Shown in pieces: positions 17,249 through 24,304 of a DNA stretch of 24,304 nt (position 1 is its first letter; each line of letters begins with the position of its first letter). This DNA comes from Bin80 sp022820435. GTDB taxonomy: Bacteria > Bacteroidota > Rhodothermia > Rhodothermales > Bin80. The stretch lies in the NCBI GenBank assembly GCA_022820435.1, contig JAJEFL010000064.1:1-24304 (forward strand), written 5' to 3'. Under the pieces are notes generated by a model. The model was not told where the DNA came from. It searched no databases and worked only from the letters and a program-made list of their open reading frames with translations. The translations under genes were made by a program, and so were the position numbers.

Positions 17249-18583
17249 TCACGAATTTGACTCCCATCCCGCAAAAGTGAGGCGATCAAGGAGGACCTGC
17301 GGTTTATCAACAGGGGTTTTTGAGAACGTAAAAGCACTGTAAATCCTACGCGCAATCTCCTTAGATTGATCCGTCTTTCGTGTATAGAAGCTTGCAAGCG
17401 GTTGACCGGGCGCGGCTTTTTCACCTGGACGCAGATGCAGTACAATTCCGGCTTCGGGATCAATCTTGTCTGTGATCACAAGTCGCCCCACTCCGAGGTC
17501 ATTCCCGATTTCTGCAAGCAGGAAGGCATCTACATCCCGGATGTATCCACTGATGTCCAATGGAACCGTAACCGTTTGCGGCTCCAGGCTGCGCATACGG
17601 AGTACAGGATCATGGATGACCGCAGGATCGCCTCCCTGGGCTTCCACAATCTGTGCGAGAAAATTCAGTGCGTGTCCAGACTGTACGGCAGCATGCGCCA
17701 TTTCTTCGCCCTCTTCAGGGGATTTGGCCAAATCTGCGAGCGCGATCATTTCGCCGCTCAACTTCAGAGATAATTCAAGGACATCCTGAGGGCCTTCACC
17801 CCGCAGGCAGCGGATTGATTCTTCCACCTCCAGCCAGTTCCCGATAGCATTTCCGAGGGGAATATCCATATTGGTGAGCCAGGCAATTGTGCTCATCCCA
17901 AAATGCTCCCCGACACCCACCAGGGTCTCTGCCAGTTCCCGTGCCTCTTCACCTGTTTTCATGAAAGCCCCGCGGCCGAGTTTCACATCAAGCACCAATC
18001 CGTCAATGCCTTCGGCCAGTTTTTTGCTTAGGATGGAGGCGGTAATGAAGGGGATAAAGTCCACACTTGCCGTGACATCCCGCAGGGCATACAGCTGGCG
18101 GTCCGCCGGAGCAATCTCCTTGGTTGCGCCAATCATTGCAACGCCTAATGCACGGATCTGGCGGTAGATGTCATTGATTTGCAGGTTTGTACGAAATCCA
18201 GGTATGGACTCCAGTTTATCGAGCGTCCCTCCGGTATGTCCCAGACCCCGGCCGGAGATCATCGGGACACAAACCCCGCAGACACCGACAATTGGAGTGA
18301 GGATGAGCGAGATTTTGTCGCCGACTCCGCCGGTGGAGTGCTTATCAATGACAGGCGAGGAGACGGCCGAGAAGTCCAGGATCCTCCCTGAATTCAGCAT
18401 GCACTGGGTCAGGGTGATCGTCTCACTGAGGGCCATGCCGCGCAACTGTGCAGCCATCAGAAACGCCGCCATCTGGTAGTCAGGGATCCGCCCTGCGGTG
18501 TACCCTTCAATCAGATATTGAATTTCAGCCGATGAGAGTTCTAAGCCCTCACGTTTTTTCGTAATGATATGGACAGCATCCAT
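17249..18583 (-). CDS. deoA: Thymidine / pyrimidine-nucleoside phosphorylase
   Basis: This enzyme cleaves thymidine (and possibly uridine) with phosphate to give the base and deoxyribose-1-phosphate in nucleoside salvage. The phosphate-binding KHSTGGVGDK is at residues 81-90. Other family motifs are GRGLGHTGGTLDKLE, ALRDVTASVD and ILSKKLAEGIDGLVLDVK, with a PYNP C-terminal domain at about 350-430 (DLGVGR, GIVLHLRPGEK). ATG 18583 (444 aa) is preferred over GTG 18598, because the GTG lies at the T tract of the terminator after rpmE and the ATG gives the usual family start (MDAVHIITKKREG). Whether it is a strict thymidine phosphorylase (deoA) or a broad pyrimidine enzyme (pdp) cannot be read reliably. 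It lies upstream of pspA on the same strand with no hairpin between them. Confidence 0.93.
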   Translation of the reverse strand: MDAVHIITKKREGLELSSAEIQYLIEGYTAGRIPDYQMAAFLMAAQLRGMALSETITLTQCMLNSGRILDFSAVSSPVIDKHSTGGVGDKISLILTPIVGVCGVCVPMISGRGLGHTGGTLDKLESIPGFRTNLQINDIYRQIRALGVAMIGATKEIAPADRQLYALRDVTASVDFIPFITASILSKKLAEGIDGLVLDVKLGRGAFMKTGEEARELAETLVGVGEHFGMSTIAWLTNMDIPLGNAIGNWLEVEESIRCLRGEGPQDVLELSLKLSGEMIALADLAKSPEEGEEMAHAAVQSGHALNFLAQIVEAQGGDPAVIHDPVLRMRSLEPQTVTVPLDISGYIRDVDAFLLAEIGNDLGVGRLVITDKIDPEAGIVLHLRPGEKAAPGQPLASFYTRKTDQSKEIARRIYSAFTFSKTPVDKPQVLLDRLTFAGWESNS

Positions 18584-18598
18584 GACGGTGCGAAACAC

Positions 18599-18626
18599 AA
18601 AAGGCGAACCAGATCATGGTCCGCCC
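18599..18626 (-). terminator. Rho-independent terminator after rpmE
   Basis: On the minus strand GGCGGACC, a 7-nt loop and GGTTCGCC form an 8-bp stem with one G-T pair, followed at once by TTTTGTG. It begins about 20 bp after the rpmE stop and ends just before deoA, so it should separate uvrB-rpmE from deoA-pspA transcripts, fully or partly. Confidence 0.65.
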
Positions 18627-18645
18627 TTGAAGTACACATAGATTT

Positions 18646-18864
18646 CTATTTGCCGGTCCCTTTTTTTCCGTACCTTCGATGGAATTTCTCGACGCGACCG
18701 GCGGTGTCCACATATTGCCGACGTCCCGTGTAGAACGGGTGATTCGTACTGTCCACATCGGAAACATACCGGTCAGACGGCATGGTGGATCGCGTTTCAA
18801 ATTCGGTCCCATCTGCGAGACGCACAGTGATCGGGCTATAGTCTGGGTGAATTCCTTTTTTCAT
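18646..18864 (-). CDS. rpmE: 50S ribosomal protein L31, cysteine-free form
   Basis: L31 bridges the two ribosomal subunits. The start at ATG 18864 (72 aa) gives the standard MKKGIHPDY opening; an upstream in-frame ATG would add eight unmatched residues. The order MKKGIHPDY, TRST, HPFYTG, QYVDTAGRVEKFHRRYG is that of the short L31 form, without the insertion of the long B type. The cysteines that bind zinc in the C+ form are all absent (LADG where CSCG is usual, DSTNHPFYTG where CSNCHPFYTG is usual). It should therefore work without zinc. It lies 42 bp after uvrB and is followed by a terminator. Confidence 0.95.
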   Translation of the reverse strand: MKKGIHPDYSPITVRLADGTEFETRSTMPSDRYVSDVDSTNHPFYTGRRQYVDTAGRVEKFHRRYGKKGTGK

Positions 18865-18906
18865 TGGTTCAAGGTCAGGTAAATACACAGCATCCGTTCA
18901 ATTCTC

Positions 18907-20982
18907 TTACTTTGATTGGGTTCCATCCTGGAGAAGAGTTTCCGTGCGGGAGATCATATCCCGGAGTCGGGCTGCTTTTTCGAACTCCATATTTTCGGCC
19001 GCTTCTAGCATTTCTGCAGTCATTTTCCTGATTAAATCCTGCTTCTCGGCTTCGCTAAGCATTTTGATGAGCGGATCCTCCAGTTCCAGGGCTGTTTCTG
19101 GCATCTCTGTAGGCTGAACGAGCGGGGTTTGTCCTTCTGGTTCACGCTCTTCGGCGACGACCGTGCCGCGTAACACATCACTTCGATCCTTGCGCACGGT
19201 CTGCGGCACAATGCCATGTTTTTCGTTATAGGCCAGCTGCTTGGTTCGGCGGCGGTTCGTCTCATCCAGCATCCGCTGCATACTTCCCGTGATCTTATCT
19301 GCGTACAGGATGATTTTACTGTTAACATTGCGTGCAGCCCGTCCTGCGGTTTGGATCAGTGCCCGGTCACTTCGAAGGAAGCCTTCTTTGTCCGCGTCGA
19401 TGATTGCGACCAGAGAAACCTCCGGCAGGTCAAGCCCCTCACGAAGCAGGTTCACGCCGACTAGTACGTCATAGGTGCCAAGTCGGAGGTCACGGAGTAA
19501 CTCAACCCGTGTAAGGGCGTCAATGTCGGAGTGAAGGTAGCGTGACCGGATCCCGAATGATTCCAGATAGTCGGTCAAATCCTCCGACATCCGTTTCGTC
19601 AGGGTGGTGACCAGAGTTCGCTCTCCGCGCTGGTTTACACTTCGGATTTCTTCGAGAAGGTCATCAATCTGATGTTCACTGGGACGGACAAGGACAGGTG
19701 GATCGGGGATCCCGGTCGGGCGAATGACCTGCTCTACAAATTCTCCTTCCGACTTGATGAGTTCATAGTCTCCCGGGGTTGCACTCATAAAGATGGTCTG
19801 GTACTGCCGCTCTTCATACTCTTCAAAGGTCATGGGGCGGTTGTCCAGTGCGGAGGGAAGTCGGAAGCCATGTTCAACCAGTGTGAGTTTGCGGGCGCGG
19901 TCTCCGTTGTACATAGCCCGCACCTGCGGGATCGTTGCATGGCTCTCGTCCACGATAAGAAGGAAATCATCTGGAAAATAATCCATCAGGCAGTATGGAC
20001 GCTGCCCCTCCGCTAATCCGGTCATATGGCGGCTGTAATTTTCAATCCCGGAGCAATAGCCCAGTTCACGAATCATCTCAAGGTCAAAGAGAGTGCGCTG
20101 CTCCAGACGCTGGGCTTCCAGCATTTGATTTCTTTCCCGGAGCACTGCCAGACGCCATTGCAGTTCTTTTTCAATGGCAGCAGCGGCGCGATTCACCTGC
20201 TCTTTCGGGGTCACAAAAATGCGGGCGGGATAGACGGTCAGGGCCTCGTGTTCCTGTTGAAGCGCCTCTCCGGTAAGAGGATGGATTTTGGTGATCTGTT
20301 CGATCTCATTCCCCCAGAAGACGATCCGGTACGCAATATCTTCGGCATAGGTGGGATAAATATCCACCGTATCCCCACGCACCCTGAATGTCCCGGGTTG
20401 CAGATCCTTATCATTGCGTACATAGAAAATTCCGATTAACTGAAGGAGCAGGTCCCCACGCTCAATCTCCTGGCCGGGCACAAGCTGGACAATCTGGGAT
20501 TGATATTCCTGGGGAGAGCCCAGGCCGTAAATACAGGATACACTGGCGACCACAATCACATCGGTGCGCCCGGATACCAGGGCACTGGTTGCCCGCAGCC
20601 GCAGTCGGTCTATGCGGTCATTAATGGAGAGATCTTTTTCGATATAGGTATCGCTGTGCACGATATAGGCTTCGGGTTGGTAGTAATCGTAATAGGAGAT
20701 AAAGAACTCAACGGCATTCTTCGGGAAAAACTGACGAAACTCGGCATAGAGTTGTGCGGCCAGAGTTTTGTTGTGGCTCATGACCAGAGTTGGTCTCCCG
20801 ATATTTTGAATTACATTGCTGATGGTGAAAGTTTTCCCGGATCCGGTCACGCCGAGCAGTGTCTGATGCTCTTTTCCTTCAGCGAGCCCTTCGGTGAGTG
20901 CTTTGATTGCACCGGGCTGATCTCCGAACGGGGCGAACGGGGCACACAACTCAAACGGGCGCCGGGAAAGTGGAATAGACAT
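18907..20982 (-). CDS. uvrB: Excinuclease ABC subunit B
   Basis: UvrB is the damage-verifying helicase-like subunit of nucleotide excision repair; it is loaded by UvrA and recruits UvrC. I chose ATG 20982 (691 aa); a TTG at 20994 would add four residues. Walker A GVTGSGKT is at residues 44-51. The damage-probing hairpin region YYDYYQPEAYIVHSDTYIEKD is present, as are the DESHAT motif and helicase motifs such as GVNLLREGLDLPEVSLV and QTAGRAARN. A C-terminal UVR domain (EMLEAAENMEFEKAARLRD) binds UvrC. All expected domains are intact. It is divergent from the amidohydrolase gene, about 98 bp away, and heads the minus-strand run uvrB-rpmE. No LexA-like palindrome is evident in the gap. Confidence 0.97.
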   Translation of the reverse strand: MSIPLSRRPFELCAPFAPFGDQPGAIKALTEGLAEGKEHQTLLGVTGSGKTFTISNVIQNIGRPTLVMSHNKTLAAQLYAEFRQFFPKNAVEFFISYYDYYQPEAYIVHSDTYIEKDLSINDRIDRLRLRATSALVSGRTDVIVVASVSCIYGLGSPQEYQSQIVQLVPGQEIERGDLLLQLIGIFYVRNDKDLQPGTFRVRGDTVDIYPTYAEDIAYRIVFWGNEIEQITKIHPLTGEALQQEHEALTVYPARIFVTPKEQVNRAAAAIEKELQWRLAVLRERNQMLEAQRLEQRTLFDLEMIRELGYCSGIENYSRHMTGLAEGQRPYCLMDYFPDDFLLIVDESHATIPQVRAMYNGDRARKLTLVEHGFRLPSALDNRPMTFEEYEERQYQTIFMSATPGDYELIKSEGEFVEQVIRPTGIPDPPVLVRPSEHQIDDLLEEIRSVNQRGERTLVTTLTKRMSEDLTDYLESFGIRSRYLHSDIDALTRVELLRDLRLGTYDVLVGVNLLREGLDLPEVSLVAIIDADKEGFLRSDRALIQTAGRAARNVNSKIILYADKITGSMQRMLDETNRRRTKQLAYNEKHGIVPQTVRKDRSDVLRGTVVAEEREPEGQTPLVQPTEMPETALELEDPLIKMLSEAEKQDLIRKMTAEMLEAAENMEFEKAARLRDMISRTETLLQDGTQSK

Positions 20983-21080
20983 CGGTTTGGTCAACAGAAA
21001 CGGGTTTGGACGGTATAAGCAAAATTAAGGCACGGTCTTATATTTAAGGCCAGCCTCTTCATTATATCCGGTCTACCATC

Positions 21081-22652
21081 ATGACAAGTCGTTTTTCTAT
21101 CATCATTATCCTGACCGCACTTGCATTGCCGGTCAAAGGACAGACCCTTCAATGGGAAGACTTTGATCCTGTTTCTACGCTTGTGGTGGAAGAAAATCCA
21201 ATTACGAAAGCAAAATATCATTTTGTGGATGCGCATGGGCATCAGTGGCGGATTGGCACTGCATCGGAGGAGGAAATAGGTACGTTAATTCAGGCGATGG
21301 ATGACCTGAATTTAACAACCATGGTCAATTTAAGCGGGGGCAGCGGGGACGATCTTTTACAAAAGGTCACGAATACGGACCGGTATGCCCCGGGCAGGTT
21401 TGTACATTTTGCGAATATTGATTTTTCGAAGATTGATGATCCTGAATTTGGCGAGGCTGCCGCGGCACAGCTGGAGATGGATGTCCAGAATGGTGCTGCG
21501 GGGCTCAAAATATTCAAAAATCTGGGGATGAGTATTTTTTACGCGAATGGGGACCGGCTGCGTACGGATGATCCGCGTCTGGATCCAATCTGGGCAAAGT
21601 GCGGGGAGTTGGGGATTCCCGTACTGATCCATACTGCAGACCCGTCACAATTCTGGCTTCCCCATGACCGGTTCAATGAACGCTGGTTTGAATTAAAGGA
21701 GCGTCCGGGCCGAAAACGTGAGGCGGAACCGTCATGGGGAGAACTGATTCAGGAGCAGTGGAATGTATTTCGGAAACACCCTGAAACGATCTTTCTGAAT
21801 GCGCATCTTGGCTGGTTAGGAGGGGATTTGCAGCGGTTGGGTGAACATCTGGATGAGTTTCCCAATGTCTATACCGAACTAGGAGCTGTGGTCGCAGAAC
21901 TAGGCCGGCAGCCGCATACGGCCAGAGAGTGGTTCATCAAGTATCAGGATCGTGTACTGATGGGCAAAGATTCCTGGAATGCCGCTGAGTATCATACGTA
22001 TTTTCGCATCTTTGAAACCGCCGATGAATTCTTTCCCTATTATCGGAAGCGGCATGCCTGGTGGAGGATGTATGGACTGGATTTACCGGACGAAGTATTG
22101 CGCAAGGTATATTACAAGAATGCCCTTCAAATTATTCCGGCAATTGATAAAAGTTTGTATGATTCGGACTGGACTACGGCGCATATTCCTGCTGAGGAGC
22201 CCCGATTGAGCCCGCTTCAACTGGTGCGTACGCAGGTGGGAGATGTGTATGTGAAGGCACACTACAGTTCGCCGCGCAGGCGGGGACGTGAGATTTTTGG
22301 AGATCTGGTCCCCTTTGGAGAACTTTGGCGCACCGCGGCCAATGAAGCCACCGAAATCACATTGACGGGGGATATGCAGGTCGGGGATCAGGAATTAGCT
22401 GCAGGAACGTACTCACTCTTCAGCATCCCGGATTCGACCCGGTGGACATTGATTTTTAACCGTGGACTAGGCCAAAACGGGATCGGTCAGTACAGTGAAG
22501 AGGAGGATGTGTTACGGGTCAGCGTTCCGGTTATTCCGCTGGACGCGGTTCGGGAGGCGTTTACAATTTCGTTCGAAGAAAATGAGGGGGGTGTGGATAT
22601 GGTGATTGAGTGGGATCAGACCCGGGTGGAACTGGTTCTGAGCGCATTATAG
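21081..22652 (+). CDS. Secreted amidohydrolase fused to a DUF2911 domain
   Basis: This 523-aa protein has a signal peptide (FSIIIILTALALPVKGQ). It carries an amidohydrolase-2-type TIM barrel at about residues 45-365, then a DUF2911 domain at about 381-523. Metal-site features of the barrel are DAHGH (H52 and H54), VLIHTADPSQFW, NAHLGWLGGD and the late aspartate in MGKDSW. DUF2911 is recognised from YVKAHYSSPRRRGREIFGDLVPFGELWRTAANEA, ITLTGDMQVG and LAAGTYSLFSIP. DUF2911 usually stands alone as a secreted protein in Bacteroidota, so the fusion is unusual. The enzyme probably hydrolyses or decarboxylates a small cyclic or carboxylic substrate outside the cytoplasm; the substrate is unknown. ATG 21081 gives the signal peptide, with no Shine-Dalgarno. 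Confidence 0.88.
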   Translation: MTSRFSIIIILTALALPVKGQTLQWEDFDPVSTLVVEENPITKAKYHFVDAHGHQWRIGTASEEEIGTLIQAMDDLNLTTMVNLSGGSGDDLLQKVTNTDRYAPGRFVHFANIDFSKIDDPEFGEAAAAQLEMDVQNGAAGLKIFKNLGMSIFYANGDRLRTDDPRLDPIWAKCGELGIPVLIHTADPSQFWLPHDRFNERWFELKERPGRKREAEPSWGELIQEQWNVFRKHPETIFLNAHLGWLGGDLQRLGEHLDEFPNVYTELGAVVAELGRQPHTAREWFIKYQDRVLMGKDSWNAAEYHTYFRIFETADEFFPYYRKRHAWWRMYGLDLPDEVLRKVYYKNALQIIPAIDKSLYDSDWTTAHIPAEEPRLSPLQLVRTQVGDVYVKAHYSSPRRRGREIFGDLVPFGELWRTAANEATEITLTGDMQVGDQELAAGTYSLFSIPDSTRWTLIFNRGLGQNGIGQYSEEEDVLRVSVPVIPLDAVREAFTISFEENEGGVDMVIEWDQTRVELVLSAL

Positions 22653-22767
22653 TTCAAGGTGCCCCATCGCGACACGGCATCAGGCAGTGCCCTGCCCTTT
22701 TTGGGGGATCGTGTCGGATCATTGCGGGAATCGGCGCGTAGCACCGGCGAAATCTAATCCTACGCCC

Positions 22768-23275
22768 ATGACACGCACCATTGCAGCATTGAGCATTGCA
22801 CTGGTGATCGCCGCAGGAACGCAATCGAAAGCGGAAGCCCAGTCCGGGATGACCGTAGAGACCGTGTACCTTTTTCTGGCAGAGGAAGAATTTGAGGAAG
22901 AAGAAAGTGACGGCGATCATTACTACAGCGCAAGTTACAGGCTCAATGAGATTACATGGGCCGCATGGGAACGGGGAACGGTGATGGTCCAAAAGTGTGC
23001 ACAGGAGGAGGGAGCCAGCGCCGCGAGGCGGGTACTGCAGACAGGGATGCCTGCAGACAGGGATGCCTGCAGACATAGACCCGGATGCACAACGGCTTTT
23101 ATGCAAACCATTGGGGCCGGACATGGACTTTCACTGGTCACAATATGGCCTGTTCTCCGTCACTCATGATCGTGCTGACGCGGGCAGTTCGCGCATTCAG
23201 GCAAGGCAGGAGTTACTCGTGGAGATTGCCCTGTTCCCCATCCTTCGCGTGACCATCATCGCCCCGGCGTACTAG
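22768..23275 (+). pseudogene. Small secreted protein gene split by a 16-bp tandem duplication
   Basis: From ATG 22768 the frame encodes a signal peptide (AALSIALVIAAGTQSKAEAQ), an acidic patch (AEEEFEEEESDGDHYY) and a helical segment (YRLNEITWAAWERG). At 23041-23072 a 16-bp unit occurs twice in tandem; this adds one base modulo three and sends the frame to a stop at 23167-23169 (133 aa). If one copy is dropped, the first frame joins the second at MPADIDPDAQRL and runs on to a stop at 23273-23275, giving a 163-aa protein that ends ILRVTIIAPAY. The downstream frame looks more protein-like than the tail actually in frame. No family is recognised. A shortened 133-aa product could still be made, so disruption is inferred rather than proved. 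It follows the amidohydrolase by 115 bp. Confidence 0.6.
23035..23075 (+). repeat. Tandem 16-bp repeat, two copies plus a partial
   Basis: The unit ctgcagacagggatgc occurs at 23035-23050 and 23051-23066, followed by a partial ctgcagaca. Each unit begins with the 6-bp palindrome CTGCAG. Sixteen is not a multiple of three, so a change in copy number shifts the reading frame of the gene around it. Confidence 0.92.
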
Positions 23276-23631
23276 CGAATTGAAGGCGCAGGTACATCCC
23301 CGGGCAACACACCGTGACCATCTCCGGCAGCTTGTGGATAAAGTATCTTTTTGGAGACCAAGTCGTCGAAACTGTGAATTTCGGCATAAATTCTCTTTTG
23401 GGCCCATTTGATTGCAAAATATTCTCACGAACGCTCCAGAGGTCGCAAAATTGCTCAAAATGTACAATTCTGGTATCCGTATGAGGTTGTCTAGGGACAA
23501 CTTAGGAATGGTGTCAATGACGACTGAGATAAGGGTTGGGGCATTAAAATTTACAATGGAGAATTGATGCATTGAGGCGAAGCAGTTAGCTGCGAAGCCG
23601 AGATGCACCAATTTGTTTCCACGATTTTCAG
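23276..23631. other. Gene-free spacer between the broken secreted gene and the transposase remnant
   Basis: I see no gene, RNA or strong hairpin in these 356 bases. A minus-strand open frame at 23213-23611 crosses it but has no protein-family features and runs back over the end of the split gene. A motif TTTACAATGG at about 23550 recurs in the same orientation near 24270, on the far side of the transposase remnant. Confidence 0.5.
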
Positions 23632-24150
23632 CCCCGTCTGATTCGTTCCGATCACATCCAGTCCCTCACAGGCAGGCCGCGTACTGTAAGAAATCCTGGC
23701 CTCATCGATCACGCAGAGCACCGTATCCTCCCGCCGCATCCGCTTGGTCGTTTGCACACGATGGGGGGCCAGAATCCGCGGGGTCATGGTCTACATGCCG
23801 GGACGTTCAAGAAATCGGTAATAGCCGGCCACGGCGGAACGAATCATCTCAATAGTTTTCGTGACCGGTCTTCCCGGACTGCGACTCAGCAAGCCCACAC
23901 TCTTCACCAGACGATCTGTCCGAGCCTTATGCTCCAAATCGGCCGCGCCAAACTCCTGCACGGCCCATTGATCTGCATCCAGTCCTGTGCCGAGTTCCAG
24001 TATCGGATAAATCGCTGCAGCGGGCAGTCCCAGTTGCATTCTCCACTCAGAAGAGAACTCTTACATAAAGATCGCCTTCCTGCTCCGCGTGCATGGATTC
24101 GCGGGCGCAGTCTGCCCCACCCGGTGAAAACCCGCCGCCGTAAAATATGG
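23632..24150 (-). pseudogene. Degraded DUF4338/IS4-like (Tn5-type) transposase remnant
   Basis: Read right to left in one frame, the remnant begins YFTAAGFHRVGQT and KAIFM, a worn version of the end of the DUF4338 domain. It continues EFSSEWRMQLG, then the Tn5-like dimerisation region WAVQEFGAADL, ARTDRLVKSVG, YYRFLERPG, and then TPRILAPHRVQTT, VLCVIDEARISYS and CEGLDVIGTNQTG. The VLCVIDEARISYS stretch corresponds to the first catalytic strand region, where the first DDE aspartate is expected. Two in-frame stops break it: TAA at 24063-24061 and TAG at 23793-23791. Homology ends at about 23632, before the later catalytic residues. The N-terminal half, a start codon and terminal inverted repeats are not visible. 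It is related to the fragment at 1-190. Confidence 0.72.
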
Positions 24151-24304
24151 GAATTATATCCATAGATAGTGCTTGGATGTGAATATCAAATTTTAGCAAC
24201 TGGTTCGATAGAATGTGGTTTTAGAGTGCTTCTTTGCGAGTTTTTCCGTTAATATTTTTGGTGGAGATTTACAATGGTCAGTTGAAGAATTTTCAAAAAT
24301 TTGG

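Noticed and set aside
18596..18598. GTG start for deoA at 18598
   Set aside because: It sits at the tail of the terminator after rpmE; the ATG at 18583 fits the family start better.
22683..22702. Terminator after the amidohydrolase (GGCA, loop, TGCC, then T5)
   Set aside because: The stem is only four base pairs, too weak to list as a terminator despite the T run.
23213..23611. 132-codon minus-strand open frame beside the transposase remnant
   Set aside because: No family features, runs antisense over the end of the split secreted gene, and has no start context.

Overview
The window most likely comes from a Bacteroidota-type bacterium, possibly the Rhodothermia/Balneolia side of the phylum. 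Three things support this: a TonB-dependent receptor with a carboxypeptidase-like N-terminal domain paired with a DUF4249 lipoprotein, a DUF2911 domain, and the near absence of Shine-Dalgarno sequences before start codons. The placement is inferred from gene content only. The DNA is of moderate GC and mostly single-copy housekeeping genes, with an accessory left part and remnants of one transposase-like (DUF4338) family at both edges.

Layout. At 1-190 (minus) lies the N-terminus of a DUF4338 protein cut by the window edge. At 491-3961 (plus) are an outer-membrane TonB receptor and its DUF4249 lipoprotein. At 4250-8680 (plus) is a very large secreted protein: about 23 plant-type leucine-rich repeats encoded by 72-bp DNA repeats, then a second short LRR block and a metzincin-type zinc protease domain. 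At 8900-12321 (minus) are ATP-dependent PEP carboxykinase and a long-chain acyl-CoA synthetase. At 12475-13983 (plus) are moaC and a flotillin-like floA, 3 bp apart. At 13980-20982 (minus) is a seven-gene run read right to left: uvrB, rpmE, a terminator, deoA, pspA, a 117-aa protein, a 281-aa two-helix membrane protein and a CNNM/CorC-type membrane protein. At 21081-22652 (plus) is a secreted amidohydrolase fused to DUF2911. At 22768-23275 (plus) is a small secreted-protein gene split by a 16-bp tandem duplication. At 23632-24150 (minus) is a nonsense-riddled DUF4338/IS4-like transposase remnant.

How the genes fit together. The TonB receptor and DUF4249 lipoprotein probably form one outer-membrane uptake unit with an unknown ligand. 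pckA and the acyl-CoA synthetase fit growth on fatty acids with gluconeogenesis. The most interesting block is pspA, the 117-aa gene, the 281-aa gene and the CNNM gene, with overlapping or near-touching ends and floA running into it from the other side. Four or five membrane-organising or membrane-stress proteins sit together, and the 117-aa protein carries a copy of a motif from the C-terminal part of PspA. This is the best candidate here for an undescribed envelope-maintenance module. The LRR-metalloprotease is the best candidate for an unusual secreted effector or adhesin-like enzyme.
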